From Lonicera japonica (Eukaryota > Streptophyta > Magnoliopsida > Dipsacales > Caprifoliaceae): 64,000 nt of DNA. Numbering within the stretch: position 1 is the first letter of the stretch; each line of letters begins with the position of its first letter. The stretch is taken from assembly GCA_021464415.1 (NCBI GenBank), contig CM038463.1, positions 114,172,790-114,236,789 on the forward strand. The letters are read 5' to 3'. Below the pieces are notes generated by a model. The model had not been told where the DNA came from, did no database searches, and was given only the letters and a program-made list of their open reading frames with translations. The position numbers and the translations under genes are program-made. Shown in pieces: positions 46,578 through 59,199 of this stretch.

Positions 46578-49409
46578 CTAATAGCGCTTTGAGATTCTGG
46601 GCATTGAGCACCTGTTTTTCCGATCTTGGTAAAGTCTCAACACAACCGCAGCTGTCTCTTCAATTGCTTTCCCTGTCACCTCTGCAACAACAGCAAGTGA
46701 GTTTTGGGACAACCAAATGGCTCTATCAGTACATATATTACATTATATGTTGTAATTGGTTATGTAATACATAACCAATGGAATGTTGGCATAAGAAACT
46801 CAAATCACTCACCAATTACGGGCCAGATGGGATTTTGTGCAAAAATCCTGCTAGCATGTTCCAATTCCTTTCTCACATGGTCCATCTCTGAATAGTTACT
46901 CCTTACATCATCACCAAAACCCAAGGTCTTCGCTCTCGCTCTTCTTATTGCTTGCAGGACAACAGGATTTATAGTCAGACTGAAAACCTTCTCAGGGTCA
47001 ACCTCAAAGAGAGTCTTTGGCAACTCTACGCCCATTACAATTGGCACATTTGCCACTTTAAATCCTTTCTGAGCCAAATATATTGACAGAGGTGTCTTTC
47101 CAGTGCGAGATACACCAGCAAGAATAATGTCAGCCTTGTGCAAGTTTTGGGGCAGAGCCCCATCATCTTGCTTGATGGTAAATTCAATAGCTTCAATCCG
47201 CTTAAAGTATTCCTCAGTAAGGGGAAAACTCCGGCCTGGGGCTCCACGGGGAAGACCCGAAGGTGAAACCCCTAGATGGGAAGCAATTGCTTCTGTAATT
47301 GGGCTCAGTATATCAGTGGATGGTACACCCCATAGCTTGCAAGCTTGTCTAGCAGATTCAGCCATGGATTCATCTGCTAAAGTGTAGACAAACAATGCAC
47401 CTTCTTTTGCTGCTTGCTTTATAATTTCCATCAACCTCTCCACATCATCAATCTGATTGGAATTAGTTATACCCGAAAAATAAGTCAGAAATGGCCAATT
47501 ATATTGAAATAATCTATCTAATACAAAATTTCCACACTTTAAATTGATTATGTCCACATCTATATAGCAAGACAGAAATAGGTAACTGATGACGGCTTAA
47601 ATATTCATCTCTAGCTCTTAGTTTCACGTTGGCCTAGTGAATGAAAGTCAGTCTCTTAGTAAGCATATACAAGCAGCTGTTCAGCTGAGGCCAGTTGCCA
47701 GTCTCTTGTTTTGCTTGATTATGGACGAAGCCAATAGCTGCTATTGCTAACCTCAAAACGAGCACTTCTGAACCTCATCATTTTCAGCCAAAGGTCTGCA
47801 AAAATCACAACGCCTTTTATTCCACCTCATAACAAAGTAGTACTTATCCGATAAGAAACCCTCCAATCAATGCACCTGTATCTGCACATTAAATGCTCAA
47901 GACACCTTTCAAAGTGGTTGTAGAGTTTACTCGACTAGCCGACTTCCTCGGAATTAGCAACACTTCCTCTATATCTAGAACAACTCCGCGCGAGCAAATT
48001 ATGACTTGGCAACTTGGCTCTTCGAGGAGCAGTCCCCTCCCACAGCTCACACTCACTAGTCAGTACCCCTCTTACACCATTCTCGATAATGTTAACATTG
48101 AGTTGTAACTAAAATGAAGAAGGGGTTTAAAGACGCCAACACAATATCTTATTTATTTATTTGGTATTCTTCAGATTTATAATCAAAATTAAACAAAAAA
48201 TGTTAATTTCTATCATAGAAAATTAAGAATCTACTTTCCACGAGGATCCAAAGTTCCAATACATTTATAAAACATTAAGTACTTTGCCATTTATGGTTGG
48301 TATTTTTAGTATCTATAACTTTTGTATTTCCTTTTTGACATTTTCAGTATTTTTGATTTTGATAATTTTGATTTTCAATTTTAAAGCTCTGGAATTGAAA
48401 CCAAGAACCTTTTTATCATTATGACCAGCTTGGTATTTGTTTTGGCAATTGTACTACCCTCATCCTAACCACAAAGGATTAGTAAATTGAGCTACCACCA
48501 CTAGCAAGAAAGGGTTAATAACTCCTCCGTGAGAATTGAACCCGAGAATAAAACGATTGCGCCATCAAATTGATTTACGTTGTACATTATGCTTTTAAGT
48601 ATAATGCATTAACCCAACAAATGTGACAATAGCACTATTCCTTTCAATTCGATATAATTAAAAAAAAAAAACATTTATGCCTGCACAATAAAAACTTAAA
48701 GAATGCACAAGGAGTGTTCGTTTTGTTCCCTTCCTAAAATTCAAAATGATAATATCTCAACTTTATAATCAACATAAAAGACTTGTTACCTTAAATTTAC
48801 CAATTTAAAATTTAAAGAAAAATTGAAACTTGAACCAAACTAACTAAATACCAACCAGGGCATGCTAGCAAACATAAACAAATAAATACATAAATAATAT
48901 GGGATTGAAAAAGACTAAAATGACAAACTTACCCCTGAAAATAAGTGTGTATTAACAGGACAACCCCGATCGACCAAGCAATAATCGAACTGACCCAAAG
49001 CGGCGTTAACGGAATGTTCCGCCGTCCACCCCGTTCCGTCGGACACCATGTATATCGATTTTCCCATCTCCTCTTCCCCATTTACTATTCCAACGGGCGG
49101 ACCAGAGAGATCCGATTCTCTCTGGCTCCGAGGCTCCAATTCACATGCCTGGGTACGCTGAACCGATCGATCCAGCTTCCGACCCGACCGTATGGCGCGA
49201 GCCCTGGACCAGCGGTTTAATTGAGAGCTTCCCTTGAGCTTCCGAGCCGGTGGCTCGGAGGTAGGCTCGGAAGAGGCATGTTGTTTAATTTGGTTGGTAG
49301 TAGTAGTGAAAGAGAGAGTTGTGGGTTTGCCTTTATGTTTAGGTTGGGAGATGACCGAGTTTAAGCTTGGAAGGAGGTTCGAGAAGCTCGAAGTTGAAGA
49401 AGCCATCAT
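46578..49409 (-). CDS. RP1: Pyruvate, phosphate dikinase regulatory protein, chloroplast (3 exons, 406 aa)
   Basis: This bifunctional enzyme inactivates PPDK by ADP-dependent phosphorylation of an active-site Thr and reactivates it by Pi-dependent dephosphorylation. Exons on the minus strand are 49409-48933, 47452-46813 and 46681-46578, totalling 1221 nt with consistent phases. The first ~110 residues form a variable Ser/Thr/Arg-rich transit peptide and linker. The conserved domain begins [20 protein letters not shown]. The P-loop GVSRTGKT is at residues 272-279, with [16 protein letters not shown] and KTLGF...[14 protein letters not shown] after it. The end [13 protein letters not shown]...MPRISKRY is typical. 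Two ATGs are adjacent; the first was chosen and the second (49406) is equally possible. Whether it equals RP1 or its paralogue RP2 cannot be settled here. Confidence 0.93.
47453..48932 (-). other. Intron 1 of the PPDK regulatory gene
   Basis: This is a 1480-bp intron with donor GGG|GTAAGT and acceptor AATCAG|ATT. No transposon with readable ends or coding sequence was found inside. Confidence 0.85.
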
Positions 49410-49584
49410 TTTATTTTATTTTATTTTTGACTAAATTTTTTTAATTTATTGGTTTGCTAAAAATCAAAAAACAGAAACCGCTGGTTGGATGGTTGGATGG
49501 ATTATCGGAATGCTGGAAACCTGAAATGGGAAGAGAAGTTATTTCCCCTCACCAGTGCTTGAAAAGATCTTCTATTTAATTTAA

Positions 49585-49748
49585 CCAAAAAAAATAAAAA
49601 ATATATGGTTTTATATTTGATATTTGAAAATATAACGTAATTATTCTACTTATTTTTGTCCTTTTACTGCTTCTACTAGCTTTTGTTTCTTGTTTATTAT
49701 AAATGCAAAAACATTAAATTTATTTTTATGTCAAAGCAGTGTACATAG
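49585..49748 (+). repeat. Direct repeat, left copy (about 160 bp)
   Basis: It matches 52005-52178, sharing CCTTTTACTGCTTCTA, TAGCTTTTGTTTCTTGTTT and TATGTCAAAGCAGTGT. The pair brackets 2.3 kb that includes the nested element 49756-51403. Confidence 0.9.
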
Positions 49749-49755
49749 GTAGAAT

Positions 49756-51403
49756 TAGGAGTGAAAAAATATACTAATTATACTGTACCAATTCGTACCA
49801 AATCAAACTATTACTAAAATAAATTGAAATTTGGTAATAGTACAATACCGAATTATTTTAGTACGATATCAACACTTAAATTCATTACCGACAGTATACC
49901 ATACCGTATCGAAGTTTTGATATCACCACAATATATCGTACCATACCGTATCAATTGTGCCATTATACCAAATTTTAAAATAATAGCAAATTATCAATAT
50001 TAACAATTAAAATAGAAAATAATTGGTAAAGTGAGTCAGAGTATGAAAAGAAATGAAAAATAATATAATATATTTGAATTAAATATATAAATGGTCGAGA
50101 TAGAGTAATCAAGAATAGTCATTTTGTGGTTGATCTTTCTTTAACAGCTTAGATTTTGTGTATTCACGTAATTTATTAAAATCAATTGTGCAATCATATC
50201 TATATAATCCTCTTAATTATTTAACAACTAACTAACATTAAAATATTAGCTTTCTTGACTATGTGTTTCAGTTTTCATAAAGAATTATCCACCCATTTAT
50301 TTTCCTATATAAAACACTATTAAAACATTAAAAATATATTTTAATTTTTTTTAAGTATCCTAATCTCGTTCTTGGATGTTTCAAACTGACTTCTATCACT
50401 TATTTTCTTTTTCTTGCTATTCACTTACAAGAGGAGGCTCTAGTGACCACTTGATGGGCTATGATGCTTAAAAATTTTTTTGAAGTGTGATTTGCCCCAG
50501 TGCATTAGGGGTTTTTCGGTTTCGGTCGGGGTAGAAACTAGGGTACCCCAAACCCTCCCCAAACTTTATAGTTCGGTTTCGGTTTTCGTACCATGAAACC
50601 CAAACCCTCCCCAAATTATTCGGTTTCGGTTCGGTTCGGTCTCATTCGGGTTTTTTTTGTATTGTTAAAACTTTAGTTCAAAATTGCACTAAAAATATAA
50701 ATTCACTCAAAATGCGCTACAAAAAATTATATAATGTATTTATTTTAATAATTAGCTTAAGTAATTATTTGTAAATGTAAATAATCCATAGGGTTTGGTC
50801 ATTTATATAATGTAAATGTTGTAAGAAAGTTTTTTCTTTTTTTTCAACGTATTGTAAGACAACTTAAGTAATTACATTAAGTTAGAATTTTATTTTTTTT
50901 AAAAGATTCGGTTTTTTCGGTCCAATTCGGGGACCCCGAATCCCCAACCCATACTAACCCAAATCAATCGATTTCGGTTTCAGTTTTTGATTTCGGTTCG
51001 GAAAATTTCGGATCGCAATGGATCGGTTCTGTTCGTTCGTTCGGTTTTCGAATTTCTGACAACACCCCTACAGTGCACTGCCTATCTTGTTTTTATATGT
51101 GCATTGCCAGCTTTCTACAATTCTACTTTGTTTGCTATTGTTGACATGTGCTATTGTTGATTCGTTGTAACTATTTGCAATGTTACTGGATTGTCCACTC
51201 CACTCTCAGTTTTTAATTTTTTTTTTTGGATTGATTTTTTGGTAATGTACCGTATCGTACCATACCAATATTTTGGTATACTAAATTCGGTATATCGAAA
51301 GTTAATTTGGTATAGCAATGGTAGTAGATTTTCGCATACCAAATTTTTGGTACAGTACACGATACATTTGGTATGGTACGGTATTGTGCCAAATCCACCC
51401 CTA
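49756..51403. mobile_element. hAT-like element containing a second hAT-like element
   Basis: The ends TAGGAGTG and, inverted, TAGGGGTGGATTTGG are flanked by GGTAGAAT (49748-49755) and AGTAGAAT (51404-51411), seven of eight bases equal. The outer parts are rich in GGTACGGTA/TACCGTACC motifs on both sides. The middle of the element is not explained except for the nested element. Confidence 0.75.
50506..51070. mobile_element. Nested hAT-like element (565 bp)
   Basis: The ends TAGGGGTTTTTCGG and, inverted, TAGGGGTGTTGTC are flanked by CAGTGCAT (50498-50505) and CAGTGCAC (51071-51078). The interior is TTCGGTTTCGG-rich. It belongs with 44606-45674 and 59200-59955. Confidence 0.85.
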
Positions 51404-51411
51404 AGTAGAAT

Positions 51412-52937
51412 AATATAGTCCAAATTATTTATATTATATGGTCCAAGCTTCAATTTAGCTCTTAAACTTATTTTTATGCTAATTAAGCTCTCAAAATATA
51501 AGAATTTGGCAAAAACAACTCTTCCTTCCAAACATGTCGTCAAATTAAATGGATTTGATGGCATTTTGGTCAATCACCCAATTAAAATTAAAAAAAAAAC
51601 ACATTTACATAATACAAACACTAAAGTTATATATAGAGAGATACATATATACTTAGATTAATATTTGCACTCCTAATTATGAACCATTTATTTATGTGTG
51701 TGTATGTGTGGGTATATACATAAATCTCGTATTTGGGGTTCAAAAAATTGGGATTTAAGTAGATTTAGATGATAAAAATGGAAGAAGTTGTTGTTAAGAG
51801 ATTAGATGATAAATCTCCTAATATTTGCACTCCTAAGTAGATTTAGTTTTAACAGTGATTTGGACGTTGTTATGCAATTCTTGTTGGTTGATGGCTCAAT
51901 TGACAAAAAATTGAGTTGAAATTAAGACCAAAATGAACTTGAGTTATAGTTTGAGGGCTGTTTGTGTCGTTTACTCAAACCTCTTGTATTTACAAAAAAT
52001 TGAAAAATAGAAAGAAATATATCCATGGTTTTCTATTTGATATTTGACAATATAATGTAAATATTATTGTACTTATTTTTCTCCTTTTACTGCTTCTATT
52101 AGCTTTTGTTTCTTGTTTTTATAAATACAAAAACATAAATAAAAAAAATAAAAAATATGTCAAAGCAGTGTGCATATATAGTGGTTGCCTATATAAAGAT
52201 TTTCTTAAATATTTACTAATATGCACTCCAAGTTTCAGTATTTGAAATTTCACTTATATATTAGTTGTTAACAGGAGTTAATAATAGATCGGTGAATAAA
52301 TTTAGTTCGTGCAAGAAAGTTTTGCTATTAGTTTGTTTACACTTTACATAAATAAATAAAAAAAATCTAAACTAAGATCCGTACGTGCTTAAATTTAAGT
52401 CGTCGAAATTTTGAATATTTACGCACCCTATCAGAACAAATTTATATTATGTCTTGCTGTATAAACTCAAAATTTATAGATCTAACAATAAAAGACACTC
52501 TTATGAGATTGCATTCAAATATGACATTTTACTAGGAGATCAACTTCAAATCGAATTTCTATTTTTTAAATTCTGACAAGAACCAGAACAAAATTTTAAT
52601 AGGGTATTCTTGAAGTTCATTGTCAATGAAATATTTTTGAAATTATTCGTAACAAGGTTCAACTATGCATATTCTCGAACTGTTATGAATGCACCACAAC
52701 TTTCCCCGTAAAATATTCCATTTTTAGTTACCCATGGTGAAACTTGTCTTCCCAGTTCAAATATATAACTACCTAACTCTAGCTTATAAGTATGAGAAAT
52801 GTGCCTTTTAGCATTGAGCTATAAGCTCACGTGTAGAAATCAAATATATATATTTTAATTGAAATTCTATTTTTTTATTACTATAATTATTCACCATGTC
52901 CTTAGGACACACTTTATTGAAAATTTGAGGCTAGCAG
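51412..52937. other. Intergenic DNA 3' of the GA 2-oxidase gene
   Basis: It contains the right copy of the direct repeat (52005-52178). It also has weak inverted similarity between about 51450-51560 (AATTTAGCTCTTAAACTT) and 51890-51985. No gene is seen. Confidence 0.45.
52005..52178 (+). repeat. Direct repeat, right copy
   Basis: This is the counterpart of 49585-49748. Confidence 0.9.
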
Positions 52938-53499
52938 TCAAGCTAAAAACCTAGAAAGTCCTATTTTATATCCCAATTCTTTGACATCCCTTTGGACTTG
53001 ATGTCTATATTCTTTAAAGCTGAATTTTCTATAGATGGAAGGCTCTGTGCAACTTTGTATCACTGTGTCATAAGATGGACAGAAGAAACATGCAGTAGAA
53101 AACCTCTCCTCATTTCTATTGCTAACAACTCGATGCTCAACGCTTTTATAAACTCCATTGCTCCATGCCTACATATAAATATAAATCAAACAAACAAATT
53201 AATTATTACACAGTCAAAACCAATCTGCTTTATCTAGACTTGTCAATAAATCGAATTTTGACCGGATTATCTTACATCCGAACGGATTTGTTAACGGAAA
53301 AAATTCAATCCGATCCAAATCGAGAATCCGATAGATTGTTTCCATATCTGAATTTGTGAACTTAATAGATATCCAATTTGATAATAATTCCAAAAAACAC
53401 ATACAAAAATAGCTTAACATTAGCCTAGACAATTGAAAACAAAATGAGTGCTCCAAACTTCTAACAATAATTGAACTCAACTTGAAATATATGTACTTA

Positions 53500-53535
<36 letters not shown>

Positions 53536-55097
53536 TCCCCTTCTCTTAGTATATATACATATCAAATATTATATTATATTATATCAAATCGGATAGGATC
53601 ATATTGTTAACAGATCAAAGATACCTAAATCCATATTTGCTACACTACATTATCGGATTAGCGGCATATTGCAATCGGATTGAAATTTCAAATTCATATC
53701 CAATAAAATAAGTCGAATTCGGATCAGATTTGGATTGAAATCCAATCCGTTGATATGTCTAGTTTTATCTCTCAAATCATATTCAATCAATTAATTGCAT
53801 GTCATTAACCTCTTGGAAATGGGCGGAGTAACCCTTTTATCTTATAAATTGCTTTGCAAATTGCAGGGATTAAATTTCCCGATGTGGATTTATAGTCTAA
53901 ATAAACTTAATTATTAACCATGGCACCCGAAGTTTAAAGTATTCCTGCATATGGGCAATATTGAAACCGTCCTTTCCTGTGGATGGTGGCCAAAAATGTC
54001 TATATATCATATACAAAAGGAAAAAAAATTAAGGAAGAAAGCCTAATCCTTATAGCTAGGGGAATATAATTAATACCTGAAATAAGTCTCCAATATTGAT
54101 GATTAGAGCGTCTTGATTAGGTTTAACAGCAATCCATTTGCCATCTTTTACTAATTGCAAACCACCAATCTGATCTTGATGAAGTACTGTGAGGAAGGAA
54201 GTGTCGGTGTGCGGCATCAAGCCGTGGAGTGGAGGAGATAATGGACAGGGTGGATATCTGTTCATTCTAAGATAGCAAGTGCTTGGCAAACAATTTTCTT
54301 TGAAGAAATTGGAGGAGTTATTGCCACCATTCATCTTCTCAGCCAAGATTTCTGCGAACTTTTGTGCTACCTCTGAAACTTTTGTTACAAACTCTTCCAT
54401 TGTTGTGCTACAAGAGTACGTTCAAATAAATTAACTTCTTGTCAGATTCTGGTCTGGTCACACTTGCATTTTTAGTGCTATATGCAAAAATTTCTGCGGA
54501 GTTCAGTTGATAATCAGAAACGATGAGAATTAACTGTACTATTTTTCTCTGTGCAGTCTTTTAATTTTATTTACAGTGTCAATCAAATACAATCTTTTTT
54601 AATTAATTAGATACGCATATGCAAGAAAGAAAGAAAGAAAGAAAGAAAGAAGAGAATTATATATACCTGAGATTGGTCTTTGAATTGATATCTACTAATG
54701 GTACATGAAAAGCTTCGGACCAAGATAGGTGCGTCAGGCAAATTGCTGAAGGAGTCCCCCATTGATAACTCCCCGGCGGATAATTGAGATCTTTCTGGCT
54801 AACCTTATCGCTAAACGGTCTTTTGAACACGTGGACTTGTTCATTCCTCATACGCTCCAAAATCTCTGGAGAGATTCCGTGGTTTATTACTTGAAAGAAG
54901 CCCCATTCTTGTGAAGCCTTAGTTATCTCTCTCTTGCACTCATCTCTCTCCATTTCGCCAAGCGTTAAACGGCTAAAATCAATTAACGGAAGCTTGCAGT
55001 CCTCTACTATCTCAAGATCGTTACTGTTATTAATGGAGTAGTACTTGTCAAAGAGGGACTTGTATTTCTCTTGAAATGGCGGGTCCGGTGATTCCAT
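52938..55097 (-). CDS. GA2OX8: Gibberellin 2-beta-dioxygenase, class III (GA2ox8-like; 3 exons, 330 aa)
   Basis: This is a 2-oxoglutarate/Fe(II) dioxygenase that hydroxylates gibberellins at C-2 and inactivates them; class III members prefer C20 precursors. Exons are 55097-54667, 54407-54077 and 53168-52938, totalling 993 nt with consistent phases. The N-terminal DIOX_N domain includes LPLIDFSRL and EWGFFQVINHG. The catalytic core has HTD (His210, Asp212) in LMPHTDTSFLTVLHQDQIGG and the second His266 in SVEHRVV, which bind iron. RFS (Arg276, Ser278) binds 2-oxoglutarate. YQWGTPSA and LSWSEAFHVPL resemble the GA2ox7/8 group. Length is normal and all key residues are present. Intron 2 (908 bp) carries a hAT-like MITE. 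The substrate class is inferred from motifs, and other 2OG oxygenases remain possible. Confidence 0.88.
53235..53761. mobile_element. hAT-like MITE (527 bp) in intron 2 of the GA 2-oxidase gene
   Basis: The ends TAGACTTGTCAATAAAT and, inverted, TAGACATATCAACGGAT are flanked by GCTTTATC (53227-53234) and GTTTTATC (53762-53769). It shares its ends, GATCC-rich interior and length with 38499-39024. It contains a TA/GA microsatellite at about 53500-53535. Confidence 0.88.
54624..54651 (+). repeat. GAAA microsatellite in GA 2-oxidase intron 1
   Basis: About seven AAAG units lie some 15 bp from the intron donor. On the transcribed strand this is a CTTT tract. Confidence 0.95.
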
Positions 55098-57224
55098 ATA
55101 TGCTTAGCTAAAATCCCCTAATATTTAAGCAACACTGTTAGTCCAATTGTAGCTTAATTGTTCTTCTTTTGTATCATCAGGGAATCTTTGTAATCCTGGG
55201 ATCGATTTTTGGCATAAATGTATTTAGCTAGATCATATCATATCAGTCCATCTTTACTTTAACATACAAGAAATTTAAAAGAAACATTTGGGCACATTTT
55301 TCTTACAAAACAATTGACACCATATCTTGCATGTCGTAAAAAGGATTGTACGTAAGGGGGGAAAGTAAGTAGCTATATTTCTAGGTCCTAACTCTTACAT
55401 AGGGCAAAGGGGATGGAGGGACTTTTTAAAAAAATAAAAAATAAAAAATTGTAGGGTACGTTAAGCAAGGCCTCCTTTAATTTTTAATTTTTTTTTTAAA
55501 TAATTACGAGTTACAAATAATAATAACACTAGAAAAATTATAACATACAACTATTACACAGAGAGATAACCAACAAAAATATCTATTACATAAAAAAATG
55601 TGAAAAGAAAAATACGAGTTAATTAAAAAAAATTGCCAGCGTAGTAACTTTTCTAATTTTTCTAAAAAATTCTCTCCATTTCTACTTTCCTGAAATAGTG
55701 ATCGACAATAAATGCAAATTCAACACCATAACCCTTTACTGATTATAGTACTTATAATTGTACCTACGTAATATTGTGGAATGACTCAAAGCAATTCACG
55801 AAAAAATCAATTAGGTCACAAAATTAATTGAGGGAAAAAAATTGGGGTACATTCACAAAACTGATTGGCCAGTATATAAATAATCTTAAATTTTAATCTA
55901 AATATCTCGATGCTCAATTAATTTTATTTTATTTTAATACAACATAACTCAATCATAAATTTGAAATCAATATTTAATTTTAACCTGTTATAAATGCTTC
56001 AAAGTTTAACATAGTTCCCTACAAACGAAAAACTTCTAAAAAGAGAGGAAAAAAAATCCAAAATCAACTTGGTGATTACGCCCTACAATCCGTACACCCC
56101 TAAATGTCGATTATGTTGCTACATGAGTTGATTCGGAAAATTTAACGTAATTATAATACCAACTACTTATGAATGAGCCTTTACTTTTGACAAATTTTGG
56201 CAAACGGTCAACTCATTTAGAACTTCTAAACTAAATAACATAAAATGATATAATCACCTAAATAATTTTCTTACATGAAACTAATTGTCTACTACTAATT
56301 ACTTGAAAGTACAATATATATATATATATAGAAGTTTACAATTAGTGGAAAACTGAACTTAGTAAGAAAATAGGATATGTCTAAGCATTGCTTTAATTAA
56401 ATAATTATCTTATTTTGTCAATAGTCTAGTAGCATAATTTTTATTTTCGCAATTAGAAGATTTTTTAGCTGGATTCAATCATCGTGATCAACAAGGTTGT
56501 TGATACTTTTTATTGTAGTGGTGATAATTTAAAATATGTATTTATACCTGAAATCTCACTTTGCCTGTAGAGATAAATTTTTTCCCTCCTCCATCGAAAA
56601 TTAATAACGAATGGCAGAGAATGAATATGTATATATACATATATATGTAAGCAATGAACAATTCAAAATTGTCTGGAGATACATGGTGGCTAGGAAACAA
56701 AATGCATAAGATCGAAGAAATAATTAAAATAAAGAGTAAAGCAATATTTAATCAAGTATTACTTACACGTACAGATACATGCAGAATTAAAACTTCTAGA
56801 GAGCATAGAGAGAAAATAGTCCAGCAATTGGTTGGAGAAGAGAGACAGAATTTTCTAGGCAAAAGGTAGGGGGGGCATTTATCAACGACATGATCGCAAA
56901 CAATGAAAAGAAATGTGAGATTAATTAACAAAAGGGCACGCACCTCGAAAGACGATATATATATCATCATCAGAAATTAAAAAAGGAAATAAAATATCTT
57001 CCTCAATTATTACTCTTTTTAGGAATGTCCACAGGACGATACTATTTTTTCCATTTTCCGTAATGTTTCCTGTAGCAAATAGAGAGAATTCAACTAGTTT
57101 GTATTCATCCACCGGCTGGGCAAGAATCGACTTAGGGGGCATGGGGTCCCCTCAAAAATTTGACACTTTTCATTATTACATGGGTTGTATTATTATTAAA
57201 ATAATTATATTTAACATTTATTAG
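55098..57224. other. Upstream region of the GA 2-oxidase gene, no other gene seen
   Basis: No further coding region is recognised. Bases 56640-57140 have several short open frames without family features. Near 57130 the sequence GGGGGCATGGGGTCCCCTC looks like transposon debris. Confidence 0.45.
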
Positions 57225-57233
57225 TATAATAAT

Positions 57234-58392
57234 GGGTGATTTTATTTATATCCACCAAATCTTGCAGTTAATCCACATTGTTAAGTTAATTCGCATTACA
57301 TATTAAGTTAATCCACGAGCGTGGATGAACTGACAAAAAAATATTATGAATTTAATTTTATAAATATTATTTTAAATAATAATTTAATATAGAAATATCT
57401 ACTAAATTAATAAGTATAACCACTTTAAAAATTTAGATGGGTAAATTTTAATTAACTTTGCAGTAAAATAACAAAAACAAAATCTAACCCCTTTCCCCTT
57501 ACGGTTTTAACGATTCTCCCAGTGTCTCTTCTTTTTCTTCTTCTTCTTCTTTCCACTATCACTCTTTTCCTAGCCTTCTTCTTCTTCTTCTTCTTATCAC
57601 AAACCCTAGATTAGTTTCATATTCTTTAAATCACCAAATATGTATTCCAATCTTAGAAACCCACACACACAATTTCGAAAATCTTGAACTAATTTAGTTT
57701 TTGTATTATGTAAGTCTAACTCACAATATGGAAGATTAAAAATTTAAATTATACCAAGTTTCTTATATTATGTCTAACTTTCAGACTAAATACTTATATT
57801 ATTAATTATAATGTTGGGGGTTCTAAAAGATTAATGAATAAAAAAATTGTAAATTATTAATTATAATGTTGGGGGTTCCAAAAGATTAATGAATAAAAAA
57901 ACTGTAAATTACTGGATAAGGTCTATTTGCAACGCAAGCTGGAAAAGTTGGTCATCCCCTCTTATATATGTATAATACACACTATATATACTTGATCATT
58001 CTTTCACTTTATTTTCGTGTGTGTGTGTGTGAGAGAGAGAGAGATAGAGAGAATAGCGTCTATTCGATCAACACAAGCGCAGAAGTAACCCTAAACCGTT
58101 CAATTTTTTTTAAACGTAAAGATGAATTTAATTAAAAGGAATTATATTTAGATTATGAATGTTAATTGGAAGGAATTGTATTTAGATTAGGAAAGTTAAT
58201 TAAAAAGAATTATATTTAGATTAGGAATGTTAATAAAAAAGGAATCTAAAGTTATACAATTATAATTTAATTAAAATTGGTGGATATACTAATCAATTTT
58301 AAAAAGGGTAATTTTGTGAAACTTCGTTTAAAATTTTCATAATTTAAGGGTGGATTAACTGCAAGATTTGGTGGATAGAAACAAAATCACCC
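57234..58392. mobile_element. Mutator-like non-autonomous element (1159 bp), complete
   Basis: The ends GGGTGATTTTATTTATATCC and its inverted copy are similar for about 45 bp. They include TTGCAGTTAATCCAC, and a perfect 9-bp duplication TATAATAAT flanks them (57225-57233 and 58393-58401). The interior has TTC runs, an ACAAACCCTAGA stretch resembling a plant gene leader, two 56-bp tandem units (57797-57908), a GT/GA microsatellite (58018-58052) and three ~39-bp units (about 58130-58240). No transposase is present. Confidence 0.9.
57797..57908 (+). repeat. Two tandem 56-bp units
   Basis: Both copies carry ATAATGTTGGGGGTTC and AAAAGATTAATGAATAAAA and differ at few positions. Confidence 0.95.
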
Positions 58393-58401
58393 TATAATAA
58401 T

Positions 58402-59191
58402 ATACAATTTTAAAAATATACACTATAACTTCTTAAAACAATATAATATTCAAACAAAAAGAATATTGCTTTAAGAATATAATTAGTCCTAATATATTCA
58501 TGTTTAGTTATGAAAATTTCAAAGTCATAGGAATCCACCCCCACACAGAAAGATGTAAATGTAATTAAGAATTATCTTATGTATAGCCTTATATTTGATA
58601 TTAATATTAATTACAAAGAAAAAAAAGCAATATTTACCACTATAAGTAATATTCAATAGCAAAAACTTTAGATGTAAACAAAGATGTGATATAATTATAT
58701 TATAAAATAATATTAAATTAAACAATATTATTTACGGTATAATGTATCATTGTACGAAATAAATGTTTAATAACGATATGGGAACTTAAAAAGAGTTTGC
58801 CCCTAAATCATTTTTTGGTGTAAAATATCACTAGAAAAATCTAATTTTTTTAGTAGTACAAGTAATATATATTTTTGTACCCCTAAAGTCTAATTTCTAA
58901 ACTCCATTCTTGAAACTTGGTCTATGTGCAACATTCAAGATCATTAGTAACCCAATTACTTTAGAATATTTATCATTATTTCGTCTTTCCAATTGGAACT
59001 CTTAATGTCTTTCAATTATCATCTGATCGAGAAACGAAGCACGTAATGAATGTTGTGCATGTATTGCCTCAAATGCAATATTACCGGTGATCTCGTTTAA
59101 TTATTTAGATATTTAATAAGGGATATTCTTTATAACTTTTCTTCAAATCCCACCTAATTCACTCTTAATTAGAAAAACATGCTTTTTTTGT
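58402..59191. other. AT-rich intergenic DNA, no gene seen
   Basis: Nothing is recognised. Confidence 0.4.
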
Positions 59192-59199
59192 ACACAAAG

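Noticed and set aside
47103..47387. 94-codon frame on the plus strand
   Set aside because: It is antisense to the PPDK regulatory protein exon 2.
51151..51573. 140-codon frame on the minus strand
   Set aside because: It is derived from GGTAC/GTACC-rich transposon termini, with no recognisable protein.
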